Below, one piece after another: positions 1 to 10,727 of a DNA stretch of 64,000 nt (its first letter is position 1; each line of letters opens with the position of its first letter). A program made the position numbers and the translations under genes. The stretch is from Streptomyces griseoviridis (GTDB lineage: Bacteria; Actinomycetota; Actinomycetes; Streptomycetales; Streptomycetaceae): positions 2,446,001-2,510,000 of the forward strand of contig NZ_CP029078.1 of the NCBI RefSeq assembly GCF_005222485.1, in the 5' to 3' direction. The notes below the pieces were generated by a model, which searched no databases, was not told where the DNA came from, and saw only the letters and a list, made by a program, of their open reading frames with translations.

Positions 1-152
1 ACCTGCGGGAGAAGGCGATGCGGGCGAAGCAGCCGGGCATCGACACCAGCCGGGTCGACACCGCGCAGCGGCGGTTCCTGTACGACGGGAACCTGGACCT
101 GAAGCCGCCGCTGATCTGGAAGGTGTACGGGGAGACGTACAAGGTGCCCTGA
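1..152 (+). CDS. 3' end of an unidentified gene (partial)
   Basis: The window opens inside a reading frame (codons from base 3) that runs to a TGA at 150-152. About 49 residues are visible, ending in KPPLIWKVYGETYKVP. The composition has normal Streptomyces codon bias. I do not recognise the family from this tail. The gene converges on gltD, and two hairpins lie in the gap between them. The 5' end is outside the window, so length, start and domains cannot be judged. Confidence 0.6.
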   Translation, partial: LREKAMRAKQPGIDTSRVDTAQRRFLYDGNLDLKPPLIWKVYGETYKVP

Positions 153-169
153 CAGTACGGGACATGCGG

Positions 170-215
170 CGGCGCCTGCCCAGTCGTCCGGTCGGGGACT
201 GGCGGGCAGGCGCCG
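170..215. terminator. Hairpin between convergent genes
   Basis: CGGCGCCTGCCC (170-181) pairs perfectly with GGGCAGGCGCCG (204-215) around a 22-nt loop. It lies 18 nt past the stop of the first gene and is placed to end its transcript. Confidence 0.5.
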
Positions 216-221
216 TCGTTG

Positions 222-243
222 TTCCGTACGCCTTTGTACGGAA
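222..243. terminator. Short perfect hairpin downstream of gltD
   Basis: TTCCGTAC (222-229) and GTACGGAA (236-243) form an 8-bp perfect stem with a 6-nt loop. It lies 58 nt past the gltD stop and could terminate gltBD on the minus strand or the incoming plus-strand gene. Confidence 0.45.
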
Positions 244-301
244 GGTTCTTGAGGGTCCGTCAGGTCGCGGCGGTCGGGCCGTGGGTCGTCGGGCCTCTCC
301 G

Positions 302-1757
<1,456 letters not shown>

Positions 1758-1765
<8 letters not shown>

Positions 1766-4700
1766 GGGTCGCCGCCTCCATCATCTTCTCGGTGATCTCG
1801 GTCTCGGTGAGACCCGCTCGCTCGGCGGCGTCCTTGGCGGCGAGCACTGCCTTGTACGTACTGGGGATGATCTTGCTGAAGCGTTCGACGGCGGTGTCCC
1901 ACTCGGCGAGCAGCTTCTCGGCGACCGTGGAGGCGGTCTCCTCCTGGTGCCGGCGCACCACTTCGTGCAGCCACTGCTTGTCGGCGTCGTCCAGCGCCTC
2001 GACGGCGTCGCGGTTGCCGGCGTTGACGTGGTCGCGGTCCAGGTCGATGACGTAGGCGACGCCGCCGGACATGCCGGCCGCGAAGTTGCGGCCGGTCTCG
2101 CCGAGGACGACCGCGTGGCCGCCGGTCATGTACTCGCAGCCGTGGTCGCCCACGCCCTCGGAGACGACCAGCGCGCCGGAGTTGCGGACGCAGAACCGCT
2201 CGCCGGTGCGGCCGCGCAGGAACAGCTCGCCGCCGGTCGCGCCGTAGGCGATGGTGTTGCCCGCGATGGTCGAGTACTCGGCGAGGTGGTCGGCGCCCCG
2301 GTCGGGGCGGACGACGACCCGGCCGCCGGAGAGGCCCTTGCCGACGTAGTCGTTGGCGTCGCCCTCCAGGCGCAGCGTGACGCCGCGCGGCAGGAACGCG
2401 CCGAAGGACTGGCCGGCGGAGCCGGTGAAGGTGAGGTCGATGGTGCCGTCGGGCAGTCCGGCGCCGCCGAACTTCTTCGTCACCTCGTGGCCGAGCATGG
2501 TGCCGACCGTGCGGTTGATGTTGCGGACCTTGACCTGGGCGCGCACCGGCTGGGCGTCGGTGGCGGTGGTGGCGGCCAGGGCGTCGGCGGCCAGCTTGAT
2601 CAGCTGGTTGTCGAGGGCCTTCTCCAGGCCGTGGTCCTGGGCGACGGTCCGGTGCCTGACCGCGCCGTCGGCGAGTTCGGGCACGTGGAACAGGGGCGCC
2701 AGGTCCAGGCCCTGGGCCTTCCAGTGGTCGACGGCGCGGGTGACGTCGAGGGCCTCGGCGTGGCCGACGGCCTCCTCGATGGTGCGGAAGCCCAGTTCGG
2801 CGAGGATCTCGCGGACCTCCTCGGCGATGAACCGGAAGAAGTTCACGATGTACTCGGCCTTGCCGGAGAACCGGTCGCGCAGCACCGGGTTCTGGGTGGC
2901 GATGCCGACCGGGCAGGTGTCGAGGTGGCAGACGCGCATCATGACGCAGCCGGAGACGACGAGCGGCGCGGTCGCGAAGCCGAACTCCTCGGCGCCGAGG
3001 AGCGCGGCGATGACGACGTCGCGGCCGGTCTTGAGCTGGCCGTCGGTCTGCACGACGATGCGGTCGCGCAGGCCGTTGAGCAGCAGGGTCTGCTGGGTCT
3101 CGGCGAGGCCGAGTTCCCAGGGTCCGCCGGCGTGCTTGAGGGAGGTGAGCGGGGAGGCTCCGGTGCCGCCGTCGTGTCCCGAGATGAGCACGACGTCGGC
3201 GTGTGCCTTGGAGACACCGGCGGCGACGGTGCCGACGCCGACCTCGGAGACCAGCTTCACGTGGATCCGCGCCTGCGGGTTCGCGTTCTTCAGGTCGTGG
3301 ATGAGCTGGGCGAGGTCCTCGATGGAGTAGATGTCGTGGTGCGGCGGCGGCGAGATGAGGCCCACGCCGGGCGTCGAGTGCCGCGTCCTGGCGACCCACG
3401 GGTACACCTTGTGGCCGGGGAGCTGGCCGCCCTCGCCCGGCTTGGCGCCCTGGGCCATCTTGATCTGGATGTCGTCCGCGTTGACGAGGTACTCGCTGGT
3501 GACGCCGAAGCGGCCGGAGGCGACCTGCTTGATGGCGCTGCGGCGGGCCGGGTCGTAGAGGCGCTCGGGGTCCTCGCCGCCCTCGCCGGTGTTGGACTTG
3601 CCGCCGAGCTGGTTCATGGCGATGGCGAGGGTCTCGTGCGCCTCCATGGAGATGGAGCCGTACGACATGGCGCCGGTGGAGAAGCGCTTGACGATCTCGG
3701 AGACCGGTTCGACCTCGTCGACGGGGATCGACGGGCGGTCGGAGGTGAAGCCGAAGAGGCCGCGGAGCGTCATGAGGCGCTCGGACTGCTCGTTCACCCG
3801 GTCGGTGTACTTCTTGAAGATGTCGTAGCGGTTGGTGCGGGTGGAGTGCTGGAGGCGGAAGACCGTCTCCGGGTCGAAGAGGTGCGGCTCGCCCTCGCGG
3901 CGCCACTGGTACTCGCCGCCGATGTCGAGGGCGCGGTGGGCGGGCGCGATGCCGGAGGCGGGGTAGGCCTTGGCGTGCCGGGCGGCGACCTCCTTGGCGA
4001 TGACGTCGAGGCCGACGCCGCCGATCTTGGTGGCGGTGCCGCTGAAGTAGGTGTCGACGAAGCCCTGGTCGAGGCCGACGGCCTCGAAGACCTGGGCGCC
4101 GCGGTAGGAGGCGACCGTGGAGATGCCCATCTTGGACATGACCTTGAGGACGCCCTTGCCGAGGGCGTGGATCAGGTTGCGGATGGCCTGCTCGGGCTCG
4201 GCGCCTGGCAGGAAGGTGCCGGCCCTGACGAGGTCCTCGACGGACTCCATGGCCAGGTACGGGTTGACGGCGGCGGCGCCGAAGCCGATCAGCAGCGCGA
4301 CGTGGTGGACCTCGCGGACGTCACCGGCCTCGATCAGGAGGCCCACGTGGGTGCGCTCCTTGGTGCGGATGAGGTGGTGGTGGACGGCCGCGGTGAGCAG
4401 CAGCGACGGGATCGGCGCGTGCTCGGCGTCGGAGTGCCGGTCGGAGAGGACGATGAGGCGGGCGCCGTTGTCGATGGCGGCGTCGGCCTCGGCGCAGATC
4501 TCCTCCAGGCGGGCGGCGAGGGAGTCGCCGCCGCCGGAGACCCGGTAGAGGCCGGAGAGGGTCGCGGCCTTGAAGCCGGGCATGTCGCCGTCGGCGTTGA
4601 TGTGGATGAGCTTGGCCAGCTCGTCGTTGTCGATGACCGGGAAGGGCAGCAGGACGGAGCGGCAGGAGGCGGCGCTCGGGTCGAGGAGGTTGCCCTGCGG

Positions 4701-6362
4701 TCCGAGGGAGGAGCGCAGGGAGGTGACGAGTTCCTCGCGGATGGCGTCCAGCGGCGGGTTGGTGACCTGCGCGAACAGCTGGGTGAAGTAGTCGAACAGC
4801 AGGCGCGGGCGCTCGGAGAGCGCGGCGATCGGCGAGTCGGTGCCCATGGAGCCGATCGGCTCGGTGGCGGACTTCGCCATCGGCGCGAGGATGACGCGGA
4901 GTTCTTCCTCGGTGTAGCCGAAGGTCTGCTGGCGGCGGGTGACCGAGGCGTGGGTGTGGACGATGTGCTCGCGCTCGGGCAGGTCGCTCAGCTCTATTTC
5001 GCCGGCTTCCATCCACTCGGCGTAGGGGGCCTCGGCGGCGAGCTGCGCCTTGATCTCGTCGTCCTCGATGATGCGGTGCTCGGCGGTGTCGACGAGGAAC
5101 ATCCGGCCGGGCTGGAGGCGGCCCTTGCGGACCACCTTGGCGGGGTCGATGTCGAGGACGCCGACCTCGGAGCCGAGGACGACGAGGCCGTCGTCGGTGA
5201 CCCAGTAGCGGCCGGGGCGCAGGCCGTTGCGGTCGAGGACGGCGCCGACCTGGGTGCCGTCGGTGAAGGTGACGCAGGCCGGGCCGTCCCAGGGTTCCAT
5301 CATCGTGGCGTGGAACTGGTAGAAGGCGCGGCGGTCGGGGTCCATGGAGTCGTGGTTCTCCCACGCCTCCGGGATCATCATCAGCACCGAGTGGGGCAGC
5401 GAGCGGCCGCCGAGGTGCAGGAGTTCGAGGACCTCGTCGAAGGACGCGGAGTCGGAGGCGTCGGGCGTGCAGAGCGGGAAGATCCGCTCAAGGCTGCCGT
5501 CGCCGCCGAACAGCTCGGAGGCGAGCTGGGACTCGCGGGCGCGCATCCAGTTGCGGTTGCCCTTGACGGTGTTGATCTCGCCGTTGTGCGCGACGAACCG
5601 GTAGGGGTGCGCGAGCGGCCACGACGGGAAGGTGTTGGTGGAGAACCGGGAGTGCACGAGCGCGATCGCGGAGGCGAAGCGGCGGTCGGACAGGTCGGGG
5701 AAGAAGGGTTCGAGCTGGCCGGTGGTCAGCATGCCCTTGTACACGATCGTGCGACCGGAGAGCGAGGGGAAGTAGACGCCGGCCTCGCGCTCGGCGCGCT
5801 TGCGCAGCACGAACGCCTTGCGGTCGAGGGCGATGCCCGTCGCCGCGGGGGTGGCGGCGTCGGCGACGAAGATCTGCCGGAAGGCGGGCATCGTCGAGCG
5901 GGCGGTGGCACCGAGGAGTTCGGGGGCGACGGGGACGTCGCGCCAGCCGAGGACGGTGAGGCCCTCCTCGGCGGCGATCGTCTCGATCTGTGAGACGGCG
6001 TCCGCAAGGCCGTCCTCGGGCAGGAAGGCGATGCCGACGGCGTAGGAGCCGGCCTCGGGCAGCTGGAATTCGGCCACCTCACGGAAGAAGGTGTCGGGCA
6101 CCTGGGAGAGGATGCCCGCGCCGTCGCCCGAGTCGGGCTCGGAGCCGGTGGCGCCGCGGTGTTCGAGGTTGCGCAGCACGGTCAGGGCCTGATCGACCAG
6201 GGTGTGGCTGGCCTCGCCGGTGAGGGTGGCCACGAATCCGACGCCGCACGCGTCGCGCTCGTTACGGGGGTCGTACATACCCTGCGCAGCAGGGCGAGCA
6301 TCCATGAAGGACCAGTTCTGGCCATTCGCGGAATGCTGGGACGGCTGGCGCGGCGTACGCAT
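1758..6362 (-). CDS. gltB: Glutamate synthase (NADPH) large subunit
   Basis: This 1534-residue alpha subunit of GOGAT has an N-terminal class II glutamine amidotransferase domain, a central domain, an FMN-binding synthase domain and a C-terminal beta-helix domain. The presumed nucleophile is Cys39 in RDACGVGF, so a leader of about 38 residues must be removed, as in other GltB proteins. The 3Fe-4S cysteines lie near residue 1140 in [16 protein letters not shown] chose the ATG at 6362 because GGGAGAG lies just upstream. In-frame starts at 6392 and 6503 would add residues rich in Cys and His that look non-coding. The gene is first in the gltB-gltD operon. Confidence 0.96.
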
Positions 6363-6436
6363 CGGCTCTCCCGTCGTCGTCTCAAGTGGCATGTGCAGTG
6401 CCGAGGGACGACGTTGGCCCTCTGCTGGAGTGCAAA

Positions 6437-6452
6437 ATTTCGAGCAGGTTAC
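6437..6452 (-). promoter_or_regulatory. GlnR-box-like element upstream of gltB
   Basis: On the minus strand the sequence reads GTAAC-CTGCTC-GAAAT, close to the half-box gTnAC-n6-GaAAc bound by the nitrogen regulator GlnR in Streptomyces. It starts 75 nt upstream of the gltB start, in an otherwise gene-free stretch (6363-6719). A second element on the plus strand, GAAAC-CAGCGG-GTAAC (6703-6718), has the correct spacing for the middle of a full box. I see no clear -35/-10 pair. Control by GlnR is an inference. Confidence 0.35.
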
Positions 6453-6719
6453 ATGATGGGGCGGTTCTCGGGAAGTGGATACCGCGTTCCAACATGCGGA
6501 CACCGTGGCGACGGCGCGGGGTGTCGCCGGACGGCTGGAAAGCTCGGTGTCGTGATGTTCGTGATGATCGACGCGGACGAGATCGGTCAGATCGGTGTCC
6601 GTCGATCCATGGGCGGGTGAAGCGTCTTTGCCCGCCTCGCAGGTGCGCGACAGGCCTCATTGCCCACAGCGCTTACGGCTCATGCCCGGTGGCCGAGCAG
6701 TCGAAACCAGCGGGTAACG

Positions 6720-6749
6720 GCTACTTATGCGGTCCCTCGCATAAGTAGC
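6720..6749 (-). terminator. Terminator of the VIT1-type gene
   Basis: GCTACTTATGCG (6720-6731) and CGCATAAGTAGC (6738-6749) form a perfect 12-bp stem with a 6-nt loop, 7 nt past the stop codon of the minus-strand transporter gene. The stem is unusually AT-rich for this genome. The rest of the 394-nt gap to gltB holds only the regulatory elements noted separately. Confidence 0.7.
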
Positions 6750-6756
6750 GGCCCGA

Positions 6757-7488
6757 CTATCCTACGGCCGTCCCGAAGAAACTGCCCAGGGCGTACGTCA
6801 CACCGGCCGCCGCGCCACCCAGCGCGAGCTGCCGCAGCCCGCTGAACCACCAGGTGCGCGCGGTCACCCTGGCCACCACCGCACCGCAGGCGAACAGCCC
6901 GATCATGGCGAGCAGCAGCGCGGGCCAGAGCGAGGTGGCGCCCAGCAGATAGGGCAGCACGGGCAGCAGGGCGCCCAGCGCGAACGACCCGAACGACGAC
7001 ACGGCCGCGACCAGCGGCGACGGCAGATCGCCCGGGTCGACGCCCAGCTCCTCGCGGGCGTGGATCTCCAGGGCCTGCTCGGGGTCGGCGGAGAGCTGTC
7101 TGGCGACCTCGCGGGCGAGGTGCGGCTCGACACCGCGCGCCGCGTACAGCGCGGCCAGCTCGGCCTCCTCGTCCTGCGGGTGGCGGCGCAGCTCCCGGCG
7201 CTCGACGTCCAGCTCGGCCTCGACCAGCTCGCGCTGCGAGGCGACGGAGGTGTACTCGCCCGCGGCCATCGAGAAGGCGCCGGCGGCGAGGCCCGCGAGG
7301 CCGGTCAGGACGAGGGTCTGGTGGCCGACGGCGCCGCCCGCGACGCCGGTCATCAGCGCCAGGTTGGAGACCAGCCCGTCCATCGCGCCGAACACGGCGG
7401 GGCGCAGCCAGCCGCCGTTGACGTCGCGGTGCGTGTGGTTGTCGCGGTGCGCCTCATGGAGCGCGGCCTCGGTCTCGACGATGGCCAT
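6757..7488 (-). CDS. VIT1/CCC1-family iron/manganese transporter
   Basis: This 243-residue integral membrane protein belongs to the VIT1/CCC1 family, which exports or sequesters Fe2+ and Mn2+. Family motifs are visible: FGAMDGLVSNLALMTG near residue 33 and GAFSMAAGEYTSVAS near residue 70, followed by a Glu-rich cytoplasmic metal-binding helical domain (about 90-150) and three C-terminal membrane segments. The ATG at 7488 follows GGGGGA. A longer frame upstream gives an implausible Cys-rich leader. The gene is divergent from the ADP-ribosylglycohydrolase operon. The 253-nt gap (7489-7741) should hold both promoters, but I could not assign convincing boxes. Confidence 0.88.
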   Translation of the reverse strand: MAIVETEAALHEAHRDNHTHRDVNGGWLRPAVFGAMDGLVSNLALMTGVAGGAVGHQTLVLTGLAGLAAGAFSMAAGEYTSVASQRELVEAELDVERRELRRHPQDEEAELAALYAARGVEPHLAREVARQLSADPEQALEIHAREELGVDPGDLPSPLVAAVSSFGSFALGALLPVLPYLLGATSLWPALLLAMIGLFACGAVVARVTARTWWFSGLRQLALGGAAAGVTYALGSFFGTAVG

Positions 7489-7741
7489 ACAGGGGTCCCC
7501 CAGACGGTTGAGCCATTGGCAACTCTGGACAAGTTCTACTCTTCGACAACACCCAAGATAAGCCGTCGAATTCCCGCCCGCCAGCAAGGAAAGGCTGCGC
7601 TAACCAGGGCTTTTACCGTCGTGCGCTCATCCGTGCAGGTGCTTGATCAGATGTCGTCCGGGTGACGGTGGGGCCGCCCGCGCTCCCCCGCGCCACCCCG
7701 GTGGGACACATCCGCAAACGGTCCCCGGCGGAAGGGCTCCC

Positions 7742-8923
7742 ATGGCCACGATCGACCACCTGCCCCCGCTGGCGCCGCCGCGGGACACCGGCGCCCTGCG
7801 CGAACGGGCCCGCGGCGCCCTCCTCGGCCTCGCCGTCGGAGACGCCCTCGGAGCCCCCGCCGAGAACCTCGGGCCCGCCGAGATCCGGGCCCGCTGGGGC
7901 CGCATCACCGGGTACGTCACCGACCGCCCGGCGGGCACCGACGACACCGAGTACACGATCTTCTCCGGGCTGCTGCTGATCAGACACGGCGCGGCGCTCA
8001 CCCCGGCCCAGGTCGAGGCGGCCTGGCGGGAGTCGATCGCCGACCGCGACGAAGGGCCCTTCCGCGGCGCCGGGTTCAGCGAGCGCGGCACCCTGGAGAA
8101 CCTCCGCAAGGGCCTCACCGCGCCCGCCTCAGCGCAGCACCGGCACGCCTGGAGCGACGGGCTCGCGATGCGCGCCGCCGCCTGCGGGGTGTTCGCCGCC
8201 GGGCGCCCCGCCGAGGCGGCCAGGCTCGCCGCGATCGACGGCTCGGTCAGCCACCAGGGCGAGGGCCTCTACGGCGGCCGGGCCGTCGCCGCCGGGGTGG
8301 CCGCCGCGATGGCGGGAGCACCGGCGCCCGCGGTCGCCGCCGCGGCCCTGGCCGCCGTCCCCGAGGACTCCTGGACGGCGCGCTCGCTGCGCCGCGCGGT
8401 CGCCGTCGCCCACCGCGGGGAACGCGCCGTCCGCTCGGCTGCGGTGATCCGCGGCTACCCGTGGACCGACCTGGCACCCGAGGCGGTCGCGCTGGCCTTC
8501 GGCGCGTACACGGCAGCCGACGGCGACTTCGGCGCCGCCGTCCTGACGGCGGTGAACATGGGCCGCGACGCCGACACCACGGCCGCCGTGGCGGGCGCCC
8601 TCGCGGGTGCGACACGGGGCGCCGCCTCGATCCCGGCGGAGTGGGCGGCGGCGATCGGACCCGCGCGCGGGAGCTGCCTGCCGTCGATGGCGGGACACCA
8701 CGTCCTGGACATCGCCGACAGCCTGATCGAACGGGCGGCCCACCCGAACCGACCCCCCGGACACACCGGCCCACGCACCCACATCCCGACGACGACGTCG
8801 ACCACCCCGCCCCGGAGGACGACCGTCCTGACGGACGGGACGCACGAGGCGGACGGGACGCACGAGGCGGACGGGACTGACGGGACGCACGTGACCAGCG
8901 GCGCGAGCGAGGCGGTCCGATGA
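7742..8923 (+). CDS. ADP-ribosylglycohydrolase family protein, paralogue 1
   Basis: This 393-residue protein has the all-helical ARH/DraG fold, which binds two Mg ions and cleaves N- or O-glycosidic bonds to ADP-ribose or related ribosides. The key motifs look intact: GLAVGDALG (29-37), TDDTE (66-70) and GRDADT (about 274-279). These supply the Thr/Asp/Asp and Asp/Asp/Thr metal ligands. The C-terminal tail is low complexity, with an 18-bp DNA repeat encoding DGTHEA units. The ATG at 7742 follows GGAAGGG. The stop overlaps the next gene by ATGA, so the two are coupled. The substrate cannot be told from sequence. Confidence 0.88.
   Translation: MATIDHLPPLAPPRDTGALRERARGALLGLAVGDALGAPAENLGPAEIRARWGRITGYVTDRPAGTDDTEYTIFSGLLLIRHGAALTPAQVEAAWRESIADRDEGPFRGAGFSERGTLENLRKGLTAPASAQHRHAWSDGLAMRAAACGVFAAGRPAEAARLAAIDGSVSHQGEGLYGGRAVAAGVAAAMAGAPAPAVAAAALAAVPEDSWTARSLRRAVAVAHRGERAVRSAAVIRGYPWTDLAPEAVALAFGAYTAADGDFGAAVLTAVNMGRDADTTAAVAGALAGATRGAASIPAEWAAAIGPARGSCLPSMAGHHVLDIADSLIERAAHPNRPPGHTGPRTHIPTTTSTTPPRRTTVLTDGTHEADGTHEADGTDGTHVTSGASEAVR
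8834..8890 (+). repeat. 18-bp tandem repeat in the tail of paralogue 1
   Basis: The unit GACGGGACGCACGAGGCG occurs exactly twice (8834-8851, 8852-8869) and then as a degenerate third copy. It encodes repeated DGTHEA and keeps frame because the unit is a multiple of three. Such arrays can change copy number by slippage. Confidence 0.8.
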
Positions 8924-10719
8924 CCGAGGCCGGCGGCACCCGAGAACGGGACCGGGAGCAAGCACGGACGGGAGCCCGGACCGGGAGCAGCGGCCCGGCA
9001 CCGGACGGCCCCCAGGCTCCGCGCCCCGACCACGAACCGACGAGCGGACACCGGGACTCCGACCACGGACCGACAGGCGGACGGAACCCGCACCCCGCCC
9101 ACGAACCGAGACACCGCGCCGCGAACAGCGGCCGGACATTGGACAGTCCACCAGACCCGCACCCCGACCGCCTCGGCCACGGACCAACAGGAGAACAGGA
9201 CCCGAACCCCCGCCACGAACCGGCCGGACGACAGAACCCGGACCACCACCCCGCGGAACGGCAGAACCCGCGCCCCGGCCACAAACCGACGGGCGGACAG
9301 AACCCGGCCTCCGACCGCGCCCCGACCGGGCTTCAGCACCGGGACCCCGACCACGACGCCACCGGACGCCAAAACCCGGCCGCCGCCCACGACCCGACCG
9401 CACGACAACACCGGGACCCCGACCACGACCCGACCGGACGCCGAAACCCGGCCTCCGACCGCGCCCCCACGGAACACCGAGCCCCGCACCCCGACCCCAG
9501 CCCCAGCCCCAGCCCCAGCCCCAGCCCCAGCCCCAGCCCCAGCCCCAGCCCCAGCATCAACCCCCCGGCAGAACGGACCCGAAACGCCCCGCCCGCCACC
9601 GGCGTCGGCCGGCGGGTCGAAGGGCTGCTTCTCGGGCTCGCCGTCGGGGACGCCGCCGGGTGGCCCGCCGGGCGGCACCGGGCCGCCCTGATGCCCGAGT
9701 GGACCCGGCGCCTCGCCCGTGGGCTGGACACCTTCGCCGAGCGGAACGCGACCACCACCCTGCCCGTCCCCATCGCCCTCAACCAGCCACCGGGACCGCT
9801 GCGGCTCGGCCCCTCGGACGACGCCGAGTGGGCGGCCTTCACGGCCGAGGCCCTGCTGCGGGCCGGCGCCTGCAACCCGCTCGACGACCTCGGCCGGGAC
9901 CGCAGGACCCGCGCCGCGATCGACCTGACCTGGAACACCGTCGCGCGCGAGGTCGCCGCGGCGGCCGGGGACGCCCCCGCCGACGGGCCGGCCCACCGCC
10001 CACTGCGGGCCCGGATCTCCGTGCGGGCCGGCCTCGGCAACCTCGCCGCGGGCCTGCGCCCGCCCGCCGCCGGCCACGACAACCCGCACCACTTCGACGA
10101 CGCGGCCTGCGTCCGGGCCTGCGTGCTCGCCGTCATCCACCCGGGCGACCCACGGCGAGCCGCCGGACTCGCCGAGTTCGACGCCCGCTACACCCAGGAC
10201 GGCGACGGCGTGCACGGCGCGCGGGCGATGGCCGCCGCCGTCTGCCTCGCGCTGGCCGGCGCCGACGTCGCCGTCTGCGTGGAGGCCGCCCTCGCCGAAC
10301 TGCCCGGGTCGACCGAGATCGGCCGCAACGCCCGGCACGCGCTGCGGCTCGCGGCCGAAGCGGGTGGCGCCTTCGCCGCCGTACCGCTGCTCGAACACGA
10401 GATCGTCGACCACGTCTACAGCTACGGCGTCGCCGCCGCCGAGACCGTGCCGGTCGCCCTCGCCCTGGCCCGCGCCGCGCACGGCCGGATCGCGGAGGCG
10501 GTACCGGCCGCGGCCTGCCTGTCCCGGGTCGCCGACTCGGCGCCCGCCCTCGCGGGCGCGCTCACCGGCGCGCTCGGCGGCGCCGCGACCATCCCGGCGG
10601 CCTGGCGGGACGCCTGCCGCACCCTGGCCGGCTGCGCCCTGCCCCGCCTCACCGGCACCGACCTGGTGGAACTCGCCGGGCTGCTGGAAACCGTCCGACC
10701 GGCCCCGACGAGGGGATGA
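8920..10719 (+). CDS. ADP-ribosylglycohydrolase-like protein, paralogue 2, with long disordered N-terminus
   Basis: The 599-residue frame starts with an ATG that overlaps the previous stop (ATGA). Residues 1 to about 190 are low complexity, with many diverged copies of a DHDPTGRQNP-like unit. A Pro-Ser linker follows at about 192-212, and the ARH-fold domain begins near 231 with GLLLGLAVGDAAG. In this domain the first acidic motif is SDDAE (299-303). The C-terminal GxDxDT signature has become SRVADS (535-540), so one metal-binding Asp is replaced by Val. Catalysis is therefore doubtful, and a binding, regulatory or partner role is possible. The next in-frame ATG is inside the domain, so the long start is likely but not certain. 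Confidence 0.75.
   Translation: MTEAGGTRERDREQARTGARTGSSGPAPDGPQAPRPDHEPTSGHRDSDHGPTGGRNPHPAHEPRHRAANSGRTLDSPPDPHPDRLGHGPTGEQDPNPRHEPAGRQNPDHHPAERQNPRPGHKPTGGQNPASDRAPTGLQHRDPDHDATGRQNPAAAHDPTARQHRDPDHDPTGRRNPASDRAPTEHRAPHPDPSPSPSPSPSPSPSPSPSPSINPPAERTRNAPPATGVGRRVEGLLLGLAVGDAAGWPAGRHRAALMPEWTRRLARGLDTFAERNATTTLPVPIALNQPPGPLRLGPSDDAEWAAFTAEALLRAGACNPLDDLGRDRRTRAAIDLTWNTVAREVAAAAGDAPADGPAHRPLRARISVRAGLGNLAAGLRPPAAGHDNPHHFDDAACVRACVLAVIHPGDPRRAAGLAEFDARYTQDGDGVHGARAMAAAVCLALAGADVAVCVEAALAELPGSTEIGRNARHALRLAAEAGGAFAAVPLLEHEIVDHVYSYGVAAAETVPVALALARAAHGRIAEAVPAAACLSRVADSAPALAGALTGALGGAATIPAAWRDACRTLAGCALPRLTGTDLVELAGLLETVRPAPTRG
9495..9554 (+). repeat. (CCCCAG)10 hexamer array
   Basis: Ten uninterrupted copies of CCCCAG encode a Pro-Ser linker inside paralogue 2. 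It is a microsatellite-like tract whose copy number probably varies between strains without breaking frame. Confidence 0.9.
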
Positions 10720-10727
10720 TGCGCCCC

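Noticed and set aside
8129..9403. A 424-codon minus-strand frame rich in RGRGxGS repeats
   Set aside because: It is the complement of the repeat-rich paralogue 1/2 junction, and its apparent repeats only mirror those on the coding strand.
9660..10727. Upstream extension of ARH paralogue 3 through paralogue 2
   Set aside because: The extension is Arg/Pro-rich and overlaps the real paralogue 2 domain. The ARH domain and ribosome site place the start near 10716-10728.
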